A DNA stretch of 64,000 nt from Streptomyces noursei (GTDB taxonomy: Bacteria; Actinomycetota; Actinomycetes; Streptomycetales; Streptomycetaceae), in assembly GCF_001646665.1 (NCBI RefSeq), contig NZ_LWBU01000395.1, forward strand, positions 166,029-230,028, in the 5' to 3' direction. Shown piece by piece: positions 8,203 to 16,846 of the stretch. Numbering within the stretch: the first letter of the stretch is position 1; the number at the start of each line of letters is the position of its first letter. Position numbers and translations under genes: made by a program. The notes under the pieces were generated by a model that saw only the letters and a list, made by a program, of their open reading frames with translations, was not told the DNA's origin and made no database searches.

Positions 8203-9457
8203 GCCGAACCGCCCCGAACCGCCCCGGGCCGAGCCGCCCCGGCCCGGCCGCCAGCGCGGCGGCCGTCAGCAGGCCGGCCACCGCCACCGGCGGCAGCACC
8301 ACGCGGACGTCCACCAAGGACACCAGGGCCGCACCCAGCGGCAGCGCCACCGCGTTCGGGACGAACAGCAGCGTGCCGGCGGTGGCGGCGGCGCGGCCCA
8401 GGACCGCGTCCGGGGCGCGCCGCTGCACCGCCGTCAGCACACCGATCGGCACGCACGGCAGGCCCAGGCCCACGAGCCCGCAGCACACGAGCACCGCGAC
8501 GTCGTACGGCAGTGCCCGCCCGCCCGCCGCGACCGCGAACAGCGCGACTCCCGCGGCCACGAACCCCCGCTCACCCAGCCGCCGCAGCAGGGGTCCCGCC
8601 ACCACCCCGGCGACCACCGAACCGGCGCCCTGCGCCGCGTACATCACCCCGACGAACGCCGGCGGGCGCCCCAGCACGTCGTCCGCCACCGCGTACACCA
8701 GGGCGCCGTTCACCCCGGCGAGCCCCATGGCGGCCGCCCCGGCCACCAGCAGCGGCCGCAGGCCGGCCGACCGCCACAGGCGGCGCACCCCCTCCCGGGC
8801 CCCGGACACCGCCCCGGCCCCCGCCCGCCCGGGCGGCGGCTCCTCCCGCACCCGCAGCAGCGCGAACGCCCCGGCCGCCAGCGCGAACGTCAGCGCGTCC
8901 AGGAGCACCACCGGCGCCCCGCCGAACCGTGCGAACAGCGCGGCAGCCGTCAGCGGGGCGATCAGCTTCACGCCCTCGGTGACCGTCATGCGCAGCCCGT
9001 TGAGGTCACCGAGGACCTCCTTGCCGACCGCCCCCGGCAGCAGCGCCGCCTCCGCGGCGTCCAGCACGGTGCCGGCGGCCCCATACACGAACAGCACCGC
9101 GAACAGCAGCCACACCCGCCCGGCCGAGTCGACCAGCAGCAGGACCGGCAGCACGGCCGCCATGGCGAGGTTCACCCGCACCAGCAGCGGCCCCCGCCGC
9201 ATCCGGTCCGCCGGCCCGCCCAGCACCGGGCCGGCGAGGACCGGCGCCCACATCGCGAACGCCGTCAGCGCGGCCAGCCCGTCCGACCCGGTCAGCGACT
9301 TGACCCAGACGCCCGCCACGAGCCACATCCCGGTCGTGCCGAAACCGGACACCAGCACCCCGGACAGGTACAGCCGCGCGTTCCGGTCCCGCAGGACCCG
9401 CCCCGCCGGTCCGGCCGCCCGCCGGTGCGCCGACCCGTCCACCCCTCGTTCCGCCAT
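8039..9457 (-). CDS. MFS transporter with an aberrant antisense-encoded C-terminus
   Basis: Residues 1 to about 400 form a typical MFS exporter with about 12 hydrophobic segments. The loop after TM2 carries GGPADRMRRGP, the usual basic MFS motif. The ATG at 9457 is chosen over a GTG three codons upstream. The frame stays open past the end of the homologous part and runs 164 bp into the opposite strand of the gene ending at 8202. This adds about 65 Arg/Gly-rich residues (from roughly AAGPGRLGPG) that look like antisense translation. Either the normal stop has been lost or a small frameshift lies near 8210. The substrate is unknown. Confidence 0.75.
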   Translation of the reverse strand: MAERGVDGSAHRRAAGPAGRVLRDRNARLYLSGVLVSGFGTTGMWLVAGVWVKSLTGSDGLAALTAFAMWAPVLAGPVLGGPADRMRRGPLLVRVNLAMAAVLPVLLLVDSAGRVWLLFAVLFVYGAAGTVLDAAEAALLPGAVGKEVLGDLNGLRMTVTEGVKLIAPLTAAALFARFGGAPVVLLDALTFALAAGAFALLRVREEPPPGRAGAGAVSGAREGVRRLWRSAGLRPLLVAGAAAMGLAGVNGALVYAVADDVLGRPPAFVGVMYAAQGAGSVVAGVVAGPLLRRLGERGFVAAGVALFAVAAGGRALPYDVAVLVCCGLVGLGLPCVPIGVLTAVQRRAPDAVLGRAAATAGTLLFVPNAVALPLGAALVSLVDVRVVLPPVAVAGLLTAAALAAGPGRLGPGRFGAVRLRAGWLRGWRARRRRRPGRGRRRGPRGRAAVRWRPAPGRGRRRRRGWRGTRPCR

Positions 9458-9553
9458 GCCCGCCACGGTGCGCCCTGAGGCCCCCCGGAGGGATCGGGCA
9501 CCTTCCCGGGTCCGGCCCCCGGAAATCCCAACGCACCTGTTTCGTCATAAGCG

Positions 9554-9636
9554 TTGACGAACACCCGCCACCGCCCTAGCTTCATCGCGTCGTACTTCGT
9601 ACGTCATATATGAGACGCGATACGCGAGATATGAGA
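9554..9636 (+). promoter_or_regulatory. Promoter and nested palindromic operators of the GntR-led pectin operon
   Basis: TTGACG (9554-9559) and TAGCTT (9577-9582) are 17 bases apart. Downstream lie an outer inverted repeat ATCGCGTC/GACGCGAT (9584-9591 and 9614-9621), an inner CGTAC-TTC-GTACG (9591-9603), a perfect TCATATATGA (9604-9613), and two direct ATATGAGA copies 21 bp apart (9608, 9629). This is the likely autoregulatory site of the GntR protein that follows. Confidence 0.55.
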
Positions 9637-9647
9637 GCAGCCGCCCT

Positions 9648-10295
9648 ATGGCCTTCGCCGCCGCCCCCAGCCCGATCCCCTCCCGCACCCAGTACGTCCT
9701 GGAGGCGGTCAAGCACGCGATCCTCACCGGCCAGTTGCCCCCCGGCAAACCCCTGGTGGAGACGGAACTGGCGGCGCAGTTCGGGGTGTCGAAGACCCCC
9801 GTGCGGGAGGCCCTGAAGACCCTCGCGGGGACCGGACTCGTCGTCATGAGCCAGTACAAGGGCGCCACCGTCCGCACCGTGGACGCCGCCATGGCGCGCG
9901 AGGTCTACGACGTGCGCCTGCTCCTCGAACCGGAGGCGCTGCGCCGGACCGTCACCCGCCGCGCGTCCCTCGACGCCGCCGGACGGGCGCTGGCCACCGC
10001 CGACACCGCCGCCGACCGGGCCGAACGCTCCCTCGCCAACCGCGAGTTCCACCGGGCCCTCTACCTGCCCTGCGGCAACCCGCTGCTCGCCCGGATGCTC
10101 GACGAGGTGCGCGACCAGGCCGCCCTGGTGTCCACCGTCGCCTGGAGCACCCGGCCCTCCTGGCGCCAGGAGGCCGACGAGCACCGGGGGATCCTCGCGC
10201 TGGCCGAGGCCGGGGATGCCGAGGGCGCCGCCCGCGCCCTGCACGACCACATCGCCTCGTTCGTCGAGCGGGCCTTCCCGGAGGACGCCCGGTGA
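9648..10295 (+). CDS. GntR-family (FadR/FCD) transcriptional regulator
   Basis: A 215-residue regulator. Residues 14-75 are the winged helix (YVLEAVKHAILTGQLPPGKPL, TELAAQFGVSKTPVREALKTLAGTGLV). Residues 90-210 are an all-helical FCD effector domain with ligand-metal-like residues in NREFHRALYL and DEHRGILALAEAGD. It is the first gene of the pectin/arabinan chain and overlaps the next gene by GTGA. FCD regulators usually sense sugar acids or carboxylates, so an aldonate or 2-keto-3-deoxy acid inducer is inferred. Confidence 0.85.
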   Translation: MAFAAAPSPIPSRTQYVLEAVKHAILTGQLPPGKPLVETELAAQFGVSKTPVREALKTLAGTGLVVMSQYKGATVRTVDAAMAREVYDVRLLLEPEALRRTVTRRASLDAAGRALATADTAADRAERSLANREFHRALYLPCGNPLLARMLDEVRDQAALVSTVAWSTRPSWRQEADEHRGILALAEAGDAEGAARALHDHIASFVERAFPEDAR

Positions 10296-11218
10296 CCACG
10301 GAACAGGACACCCGCATGGACCACGCAGCCCTCAGGACGGCACTGGCCGACGTCGTCGCGATCCCCGTGACGCCCTTCGACGCCGACGGCGCGGTCGACC
10401 GCGACACCTGCCGCGCCCTGCTGCGCAGGCTGCTCGACGGCGGCGTACGGGCCGTCACCCCGGGCGGCAACACCGGCGAGTTCTACGCCCTCACCCCCGA
10501 GGAGCGGGTCCTCGTCACCGAGCTGACCGTGGAGGAGGCCGGTGACCGCGCCGCCGTCCTCGTCGGCGTCGGGCACGACCTGCCGACCGCGACCGCCGCC
10601 GCCCGGCACGCCCGCGACCTCGGCGCCGGCATGGTGATGGTCCACCAGCCGGTCCACCCCTACGTGTCCCGCGACGGCTGGATCGCGTACCACCGCGCCA
10701 TCGCCGACGCCGTCCCCGAGCTGGGCGTCGTGCCCTACGTGCGCAACGCGCTGCTGGACGGCGCCACCATCGCCCGGCTCGGCGAACTGTGCCCCAACGT
10801 CATCGGCGTCAAGTACGCGGTGCCCGACGCCGCCCGCTTCGGTGCCGTCGCCCGCGACGCCGGCCTCGACCGGTTCGTGTGGATCGCGGGGCTCGCCGAG
10901 CTGTACGCACCCTCCTACTGGGCCATGGGCGCCACCGGGTTCACCTCCGGGCTGGTCAACGTCGCCCCGGCCGTGTCGCTGGCGATGCTCGCCGCGCTGC
11001 GCGCCGGCGACCAGCAGGCCGCCGCCAAGGTGTGGGAGCAGATCCGGCCCTTCGAGGACCTGCGCGCCGCCGACCAGTCCGCCGACAACGTCACCGTCGT
11101 CAAGGAGGCCCTGGCCGCCCTCGGCCTGTGCCGCCGCGACGTCCGCCCGCCCAGCCGCCTCCTGCCCGCACCGGCCCGCGCGCGGGTCGCCGCGATGATC
11201 GGGGGCTGGACCGCATGA
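10292..11218 (+). CDS. DHDPS/NAL-family lyase or dehydratase (2-keto-3-deoxy sugar acid)
   Basis: A 308-residue DapA-superfamily enzyme. The GTG at 10292 overlaps the regulator stop and has GGAGG upstream; an internal ATG at 10316 is the alternative start. It shows GGNTGEFYALTPEER, a Tyr in VVPYVRN and the Schiff-base Lys in NVIGVKYAVPD (about residue 174). The adjacent IlvD/Edd-family dehydratase makes a 2-keto-3-deoxy acid the likely substrate, for example L-2-keto-3-deoxyarabonate. Dehydration would give alpha-ketoglutarate semialdehyde; aldol cleavage is the alternative. Confidence 0.75.
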   Translation: MTTEQDTRMDHAALRTALADVVAIPVTPFDADGAVDRDTCRALLRRLLDGGVRAVTPGGNTGEFYALTPEERVLVTELTVEEAGDRAAVLVGVGHDLPTATAAARHARDLGAGMVMVHQPVHPYVSRDGWIAYHRAIADAVPELGVVPYVRNALLDGATIARLGELCPNVIGVKYAVPDAARFGAVARDAGLDRFVWIAGLAELYAPSYWAMGATGFTSGLVNVAPAVSLAMLAALRAGDQQAAAKVWEQIRPFEDLRAADQSADNVTVVKEALAALGLCRRDVRPPSRLLPAPARARVAAMIGGWTA

Positions 11219-12930
11219 GGCCGGAAGACCTCCGCAGCCACCAGTGGTACGGCACGGACGGCCTGCGCTCGTTCTCCCACCGCGCCCGCACCCGCCAGCT
11301 CGGCTACCTCCCCGAGGAGCACCTGGGCAAGCCCGTCATCGCGGTGCTCAACACCTGGTCCGACATCAACCCCTGCCACGTCCACCTCCGCGACCGCGCC
11401 CAGGCCGTCAAGCGGGGCGTGTGGCAGGCCGGCGGCTTCCCGCTCGAGTTCCCCGTCGCCACGCTCTCCGAGACCTTCCAGAAGCCCACGCCCATGCTCT
11501 ACCGCAACCTCCTCGCCATGGAGACCGAGGAGCTGCTGCGCTCGTACCCGGTCGACGGCGCCGTGCTGATGGGCGGCTGCGACAAGTCGACGCCCGCGCT
11601 GCTGATGGGCGCCGCCTCCGCCGACCTGCCGGCGGTCTTCGTCCCGGCCGGGCCGATGCTGCCGGGCCACTGGCGGGGCGAGGTCCTGGGCTCCGGCACG
11701 GACATGTGGAAGTACTGGGACGACAAGCGCGCCGGACTCATCGGCGACTGCGAGATGGCCGAACTGGAGAGCGGCCTCGCCCGTTCGCCCGGCCACTGCA
11801 TGACCATGGGCACCGCCTCCACCCTGACGGCCGCCGCCGAGGCGCTGGGCGTCACCATGCCGGGGGCCTCCTCCGTCCCGGCCGTCGACTCCGGCCACGA
11901 CCGGATGGCCGCCGCCTCCGGGATGCGGATCGTCGAACTCGTACGCCAGGGCCTCAGGCCGTCCGACATCCTGACCCGCGAGGCGTACGAGGACGCCGTG
12001 ACGACCGTCCTCGGACTCGGCGGCTCCACCAACGCCGTGATCCACCTCATCGCCATGGCGGGCCGCTCCGGCGTCCCCCTCACGCTCGACGACTTCGACC
12101 GGATCGCCCGGACCGTGCCCGTGCTCGCCAACCTGCGGCCCGGCGGCCGGTACCTCATGGAGGACTTCCACTTCGCCGGCGGACTGCCCGGCTTCCTCTC
12201 CCGCATCACCGACCTGCTGCACCTGGACCGGCCGACCGTCGCCCACGCCTCCCTGCGCGAACAGCTCGCCGGGGCCCTGGTGCACGACGACGACGTGATC
12301 CGGCCGCGCGACCGGCCCCTCGCCGCCGAGGGCGGAGTCGCCGTGCTGCGCGGCAACCTCTGCCCCGACGGCGCCGTCATCAAGCACATCGCGGCCGAGC
12401 CCCACCTGCTCAAGCACACCGGCCCCGCCGTCGTCTTCGACGACTACCGGACCATGCAGCGCACCATCGACGACCCGGCCCTCGGCATCACCGCCGACCA
12501 CGTGCTGGTGCTGCGCAACTCCGGGCCCAAGGGCGGCCCCGGTATGCCCGAGTACGGCATGCTGCCGATCCCCGGCCACCTGCTCAAGCAGGGCGTACGG
12601 GACATGGTCCGGATCTCCGACGCCCGGATGAGCGGCACCAGCTACGGCGCCTGCGTCCTGCACGTGGCGCCCGAGTCGTACGTCGGCGGCCCCCTCGCCC
12701 TCGTCCGCACCGGCGACCTCGTCACCCTGGACGTCGAGGCGCGCACCCTCCACCTGGACGTGTCCGAGGAGGAGCTGCGGCGGCGCAGGGCCGCGTGGAC
12801 CCCGCCGCCCGCCCGGTACGGGCGCGGCTACGGCGCGCTGTACGGCGAGCACATCACCCAGGCGGACACCGGCTGCGACTTCGGCTTCCTGGCGAGGGCC
12901 GGCGAGGTCCCGGACCCCTACGCGGGCTGA
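11215..12930 (+). CDS. IlvD/Edd-family sugar-acid dehydratase, probable L-arabonate-type
   Basis: A 571-residue dehydratase starting with ATGA overlap. Cys54 (SDINPCH), Cys122 (GGCDKSTPA) and Cys195 (PGHCMTMGTAST) are the iron-sulphur ligands of the family, and SGTSYGACVLHVAPE is the C-terminal signature. NTWSDINPCH and the overall pattern are nearer to aldonate dehydratases (L-arabonate, D-xylonate) than to IlvD. It lacks the PPxR-type start of IlvD. Together with the preceding DHDPS-family gene it forms a non-phosphorylating aldopentonate route, consistent with a downstream GH43 enzyme. Confidence 0.8.
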   Translation: MRPEDLRSHQWYGTDGLRSFSHRARTRQLGYLPEEHLGKPVIAVLNTWSDINPCHVHLRDRAQAVKRGVWQAGGFPLEFPVATLSETFQKPTPMLYRNLLAMETEELLRSYPVDGAVLMGGCDKSTPALLMGAASADLPAVFVPAGPMLPGHWRGEVLGSGTDMWKYWDDKRAGLIGDCEMAELESGLARSPGHCMTMGTASTLTAAAEALGVTMPGASSVPAVDSGHDRMAAASGMRIVELVRQGLRPSDILTREAYEDAVTTVLGLGGSTNAVIHLIAMAGRSGVPLTLDDFDRIARTVPVLANLRPGGRYLMEDFHFAGGLPGFLSRITDLLHLDRPTVAHASLREQLAGALVHDDDVIRPRDRPLAAEGGVAVLRGNLCPDGAVIKHIAAEPHLLKHTGPAVVFDDYRTMQRTIDDPALGITADHVLVLRNSGPKGGPGMPEYGMLPIPGHLLKQGVRDMVRISDARMSGTSYGACVLHVAPESYVGGPLALVRTGDLVTLDVEARTLHLDVSEEELRRRRAAWTPPPARYGRGYGALYGEHITQADTGCDFGFLARAGEVPDPYAG

Positions 12931-12983
12931 ACCGCCCTTCCCTGACCGGATCCGCATGTCCGGGATACCGAACACGATCCGGC

Positions 12984-12991
12984 AAGCGCTT
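12984..12991. promoter_or_regulatory. Possible LacI-type operator core AAGCGCTT
   Basis: The 93-bp gap before the permease genes holds GCAAGCGCTTCA. AAGCGCTT is the common core of actinobacterial LacI-family operators. A longer perfect palindrome, GCAAGCGCTTGC, lies at 18429-18440 within the start of the pectinesterase gene. No cognate LacI gene is nearby in the pectin cluster, so function is uncertain. Confidence 0.3.
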
Positions 12992-13023
12992 CACCCCCAC
13001 GCAATGACGAACGGAGACATGTC

Positions 13024-13962
13024 ATGGCCCAAGCCGCAGCCGTGGCGAAACACCCCCGGGCGGGCCGGCGCCGCACGGGGACCGGAGCCGAACCGCGCCG
13101 CCTGCCGTACCTGCTGATCGCCCCCGCCGGTCTGCTGATGCTGGGCTTCATCGCCTACCCGGTACTGAGCGTCTTCTACTACAGCCTCCAGAACTACAAC
13201 GTCACCAAGCCCTGGAAGAACGGCTTCGCGGGCCTGGACAACTTCACCCGGATCTTCACCGAGGACCCGCTCTTCTGGCCCACCCTCGGCTTCAGCGCCA
13301 AGTGGGTCGTCGTCCAGGTCGGCCTGCAACTCGCCCTCGGGCTCGTGCTGGCGCTGCTGGTCAACCAGACGTTCGTCGGCCGCGCCGTCGCCCGCGCCCT
13401 CGTCTTCTCCCCCTGGGCCGTCTCCGGCGTCCTGACCACCACCATCTGGATGCTGCTCTACAACCCCTCCACCGGCATGAGCCGCTACCTCGCCGACCTC
13501 GGCATCGGGTCGTACGGCACCTCCGTGCTCTCCGACACGGGCACCGTCTTCTGGGCGGCCGTGCTCGCCGAACTGTGGCGGGGCGTCCCCTTCTTCGCCA
13601 TCCTCATCCTCGCCGACCTCCAGTCCATCCCGAGGGACCTGTACGAGGCGGCGTCCGTGGACGGGGCCGGCCGGCTCAGGCAGTTCTTCCACATCACGCT
13701 CCCGCACCTGAAGGACGCCATCATCCTGTCCACGCTGCTGCGCGGCGTATGGGAGTTCAACAACGTCGACCTGCTGTACACCCTCACCGGCGGCGGCCCC
13801 GCCGGAGTCACCACGACGCTGCCGCTGATGATCGCCAACACCGGTATCGAGGGCCACGACTTCGGTTACGCCTCCGCGCTCACCACCGTCGCGTTCGTGA
13901 TCCTCCTCTTCTGCTCGATCCTCTATCTGCGCCTGAGCAAGTTCGGAGGCGACCGCTCATGA
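13024..13962 (+). CDS. Sugar ABC transporter permease (MalF type)
   Basis: A 312-residue inner-membrane permease with about six TM helices. The basic N-terminus is followed by LLIAPAGLLMLGFIAYPVLSVFYYSLQNYN. The conserved cytoplasmic EAA loop is present as YEAASVDGAGRLRQFFHITLPHL, the contact for the ATPase. It overlaps the second permease by ATGA. With the binding protein at 19555 it makes a CUT1-type importer, probably for pectic or arabinan oligosaccharides. No ATPase is encoded here; in Streptomyces the shared MsiK ATPase usually serves such systems. Confidence 0.9.
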   Translation: MAQAAAVAKHPRAGRRRTGTGAEPRRLPYLLIAPAGLLMLGFIAYPVLSVFYYSLQNYNVTKPWKNGFAGLDNFTRIFTEDPLFWPTLGFSAKWVVVQVGLQLALGLVLALLVNQTFVGRAVARALVFSPWAVSGVLTTTIWMLLYNPSTGMSRYLADLGIGSYGTSVLSDTGTVFWAAVLAELWRGVPFFAILILADLQSIPRDLYEAASVDGAGRLRQFFHITLPHLKDAIILSTLLRGVWEFNNVDLLYTLTGGGPAGVTTTLPLMIANTGIEGHDFGYASALTTVAFVILLFCSILYLRLSKFGGDRS

Positions 13963-14870
13963 CCGCCCAACTCGCGGAGAAGGGCACCCACGCGCGCGTG
14001 CCCGCGCCCCGGGGCCCGCAGCCCCCCTCCCGGTCGCGCGCACCGAGGCGGGAGCGCGCCTTCGACGACGTACCCCGCTGGCAGATCTACGTCCCGCTCG
14101 GGCTGTACCTGCTCTTCACGCTCGTGCCGTTCTACTGGATGCTGCTCTTCGCGCTGCGCCCGGCCGGCTCCACCTCGCTCGTGCCGTGGCCGGTGACCTT
14201 CGAGCACTTCGACAAGGTCTGGAACGAGCGCAGCTTCGGCGTCTTCTTCCAGAACAGCATGCTCGTCGGCGTCGCCACGCTGGTGACCACCACCCTGATC
14301 GCCCTGTCCGGCGGGTACGCGCTGGCCCGGTTCGACTTCCGGATCAAGAACGGCTTCATGCTGGCGCTGCTGTGCTCCCAGTTCATCCCGGGCGCGCTGA
14401 TGCTGGTCCCGCTGTTCGAGATCTTCCGCGAACTGCGGATGCTCAACTCGCTGGGCAGCGTCATCATCGCCGAGACCGTCTTCCAGCTGCCGCTGTCGAT
14501 CATCCTGATCAGCGGGTTCATCAAGAACGTGCCCGTCTCCCTGGAGGAGGCCGCCTGGGTGGACGGCTGTTCCCGCTTCCGCGCCTTCCGCGCGGTCGTC
14601 CTGCCCCTGCTGCGGCCCGGACTGATCGCGGTCGGCTCCTTCGCCTTCGTGCACAGCTGGAACCACTTCCTGTTCGCCCTGATGTTCCTCAGCCGGCAGG
14701 AGAGGCAGACCATCCCCGTCGGACTGAACACCCTCATCGGCTCCGACAGCGTCGACCTGGGCGCCCTGGCGGCGGGCGGAGTCGTCGCCGCCGTCCCCGT
14801 GGTGATCGTCTTCGCGTTCATCCAGAAGTGGCTCATCACCGGCTTCAGCGCCGGAGCGGTGAAGGGCTGA
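13959..14870 (+). CDS. Carbohydrate ABC transporter permease (MalG type)
   Basis: A 303-residue permease with about six TM helices after a long basic, Pro/Arg-rich N-terminal tail of about 40 residues. The EAA loop is EEAAWVDGCSRFRAFRAVVLPLLRPG. HSWNHFLFALMFL is typical of MalG-like proteins. It is translationally coupled to the preceding permease and separated by three bases from the oxidoreductase gene that follows. It is the partner subunit of the CUT1 importer. Confidence 0.9.
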   Translation: MTAQLAEKGTHARVPAPRGPQPPSRSRAPRRERAFDDVPRWQIYVPLGLYLLFTLVPFYWMLLFALRPAGSTSLVPWPVTFEHFDKVWNERSFGVFFQNSMLVGVATLVTTTLIALSGGYALARFDFRIKNGFMLALLCSQFIPGALMLVPLFEIFRELRMLNSLGSVIIAETVFQLPLSIILISGFIKNVPVSLEEAAWVDGCSRFRAFRAVVLPLLRPGLIAVGSFAFVHSWNHFLFALMFLSRQERQTIPVGLNTLIGSDSVDLGALAAGGVVAAVPVVIVFAFIQKWLITGFSAGAVKG

Positions 14871-14873
14871 CCC

Positions 14874-16019
14874 ATGACCCCGATACCCCTCGTCCTCGCG
14901 GGCGCCCGCGGCCACGGCCGCCGGCACCTGGACAACATCCGGCGCCTCCAGCGGCGCGGCGCGGTACGGCTCGCCGGCGTCTGCGACCTCGCACCGCTCG
15001 GCGCCGCCGAACTCGACGGCTTCGACGACGTGGCGCAGTCCGCCGACCTCGCCGGCCTCCTCGACGCCACCGGCGCGGGCATCGCCGTCGTCTGCACCCC
15101 CATCGACACCCACACCGCGCTCGCGCTCACCGCCGCCCGGCGCGGCACGCACCTCCTGCTGGAGAAGCCGCCCGCACCCTCCTGGGCGGAGTTCCGGCGC
15201 ATGGCCGACGGGGTGGCGGCGGCCGGCACCGCCTGCCAGATCGGCTTCCAGTCGCTCGGCTCCCACGCCCTGCCCGCCATCGCCCGTCTCGTCGCCGACG
15301 GCACCATCGGCGACGTCACCGGCATCGGGGCCGCCGGGGCGTGGGCCCGCGACGAGGCGTACTTCCGGCGCTCCCCCTGGGCCGGGAAGCGGCGCCTGGA
15401 CGACGGCACCGACGTCGTGGACGGCGTCCTCACCAACCCGCTCGCCCACGCCGCGGCCACCGCCCTCGCCCTCGCCGGCAGCCCGCACGCCGACGACGTC
15501 ACCCGCATCGAGCTGGAACTCGCCCGCGCCAACGACATCGAGGCCGACGACACCTCCTGCGCACGCGTCACCACGGCACGCGGCCTCCCCGTCACCGTCG
15601 CCGTGACGCTCTGCGCCGAGCAGGCGGGGGAGCCGTACGTCGTCGTCCACGGCAGCCGGGGCCGCATCACCTTCTGGTACAAGCAGGACCGGGTCCTGGT
15701 GCAGCGCGCCGGACACGGCCCGGTGGAGACCGTCCACGGCCGCACCGACCTGCTGGAGAACCTGGTCGCCCACCTGCGCCACGGCACCGCCCTGCTCGTC
15801 CCCCCGGAGCGCACCGGCGCCTTCATGCGGCTCGTCGACGCCGTGCGCACCGCCCCCGAGCCGCGCCGGCTCGCCGAGGGGACCTGGTACGCCGACGGCG
15901 GGCGCCGCGTGGTCAAGGGCGTCGACCGGCTCGTCCGCGCGAGCGCGGACACCCTCGCCCTCTTCTCCGAGCTCGACCGGACCGCACCCGGACGCCCCGG
16001 ACGGGAGAACTCCCCATGA
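14874..16019 (+). CDS. Gfo/Idh/MocA-family oxidoreductase
   Basis: A 381-residue NAD(P)-dependent sugar oxidoreductase. The N-terminal Rossmann fold begins VLAGARGHGRRHLDNI, and LLEKPPAPS carries the family EKP motif near residue 100. The C-terminal half is the alpha/beta sheet dimerisation domain. It overlaps the DUF6807 gene by ATGA; this pairing is common in sugar-utilisation loci. A role in oxidising or epimerising a released pectic monosaccharide is inferred; the substrate is unknown. Confidence 0.85.
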   Translation: MTPIPLVLAGARGHGRRHLDNIRRLQRRGAVRLAGVCDLAPLGAAELDGFDDVAQSADLAGLLDATGAGIAVVCTPIDTHTALALTAARRGTHLLLEKPPAPSWAEFRRMADGVAAAGTACQIGFQSLGSHALPAIARLVADGTIGDVTGIGAAGAWARDEAYFRRSPWAGKRRLDDGTDVVDGVLTNPLAHAAATALALAGSPHADDVTRIELELARANDIEADDTSCARVTTARGLPVTVAVTLCAEQAGEPYVVVHGSRGRITFWYKQDRVLVQRAGHGPVETVHGRTDLLENLVAHLRHGTALLVPPERTGAFMRLVDAVRTAPEPRRLAEGTWYADGGRRVVKGVDRLVRASADTLALFSELDRTAPGRPGRENSP

Positions 16020-16846
16020 CCACCCCGCTGCACTGCGCGGGCCGCCCCGTCGCCCGCTACCTCCACCGCCCCGACCTCGACCCCCGCCTCTCGCCGCGCC
16101 CCTACCTCCACCCCGTCACCACCCCCCGCGGCACCACCGTCACCGAGGAACGCCCCGGCGACCACCTCCACCACCTGGGCGTCTCGGTCGCCGTGCCCGA
16201 CGTGGCCGGGCACAACTTCTGGGGCGGCCGCACCTTCGTGCGCGACCAGGGGCCCACCGCGCTGGACAACCACGGCGTCCAGCACCACGACCACTGGAAG
16301 CTGCGCGACCCGGACGGGTTCGTCGAGGACCTGTCCTGGCGCGCCGGAGGCCGCGAGCTGCTGCGCGAGCGCCGCACCGTCGCCACCGGCGAGCTGACCC
16401 CCACCGCCTGGGCGCTGGACTTCACCTTCGCGCTCACCAACCCCGGCCCCGCGGCCCTCTCCCTGGGGTCCCCCGCCACCAACGGCCGCCCCGGCGCCGG
16501 GTACGGCGGCTTCTTCTGGCGCGCCCCCAAGGAGAGTGCCGCACCGGCCGTCCTCACCGCGGACGCCGAGGGCGAGGACGCCGTCCACGGCCGGACCGCC
16601 GACTGGCTGGCCCTGCGCGGCACGGCCTGGACCCTCGTCTTCGCCGGCGCCACCGAAGAGACCCGCCGCGACCCCTGGTTCGTCCGCACGGAGGAGTACC
16701 CCGGCGTCGGGTCCTGTCTCGCCTGGCACGAACGCCTGCCGCTGCCGGCCGGGGCCACCGCCGTGCGCCGGGTGGTCACCGTCGTCGCCGACGGCGCCCC
16801 CGGCCGGGGGGAGATCACCGCCCTCGTACGGAAGGCCCTGTCATGA
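16016..16846 (+). CDS. DUF6807/PmoA-family protein
   Basis: A 276-residue cytoplasmic protein. It is His-rich in the N-terminal part (RPGDHLHHLGVSVAV, HHDHWKL) and contains RPYLHPVTTPRG, which resembles the PmoA-like DUF6807 family. These proteins have a beta-sandwich fold like aldose epimerases and are repeatedly found beside Gfo/Idh oxidoreductases. The histidines suggest sugar or metal binding. It overlaps genes on both sides by ATGA, so it is part of the same translation unit. The biochemical role is not established. Confidence 0.75.
   Translation: MTTPLHCAGRPVARYLHRPDLDPRLSPRPYLHPVTTPRGTTVTEERPGDHLHHLGVSVAVPDVAGHNFWGGRTFVRDQGPTALDNHGVQHHDHWKLRDPDGFVEDLSWRAGGRELLRERRTVATGELTPTAWALDFTFALTNPGPAALSLGSPATNGRPGAGYGGFFWRAPKESAAPAVLTADAEGEDAVHGRTADWLALRGTAWTLVFAGATEETRRDPWFVRTEEYPGVGSCLAWHERLPLPAGATAVRRVVTVVADGAPGRGEITALVRKALS

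Noticed and set aside
10915..12975. Long minus-strand open frame opposite the IlvD/Edd dehydratase
   Set aside because: Antisense shadow typical of high-GC codon bias; the plus strand contains all family signatures.
14132..16729. 865-codon minus-strand open frame across the transporter/oxidoreductase genes
   Set aside because: Crosses several real genes and has no domain character.
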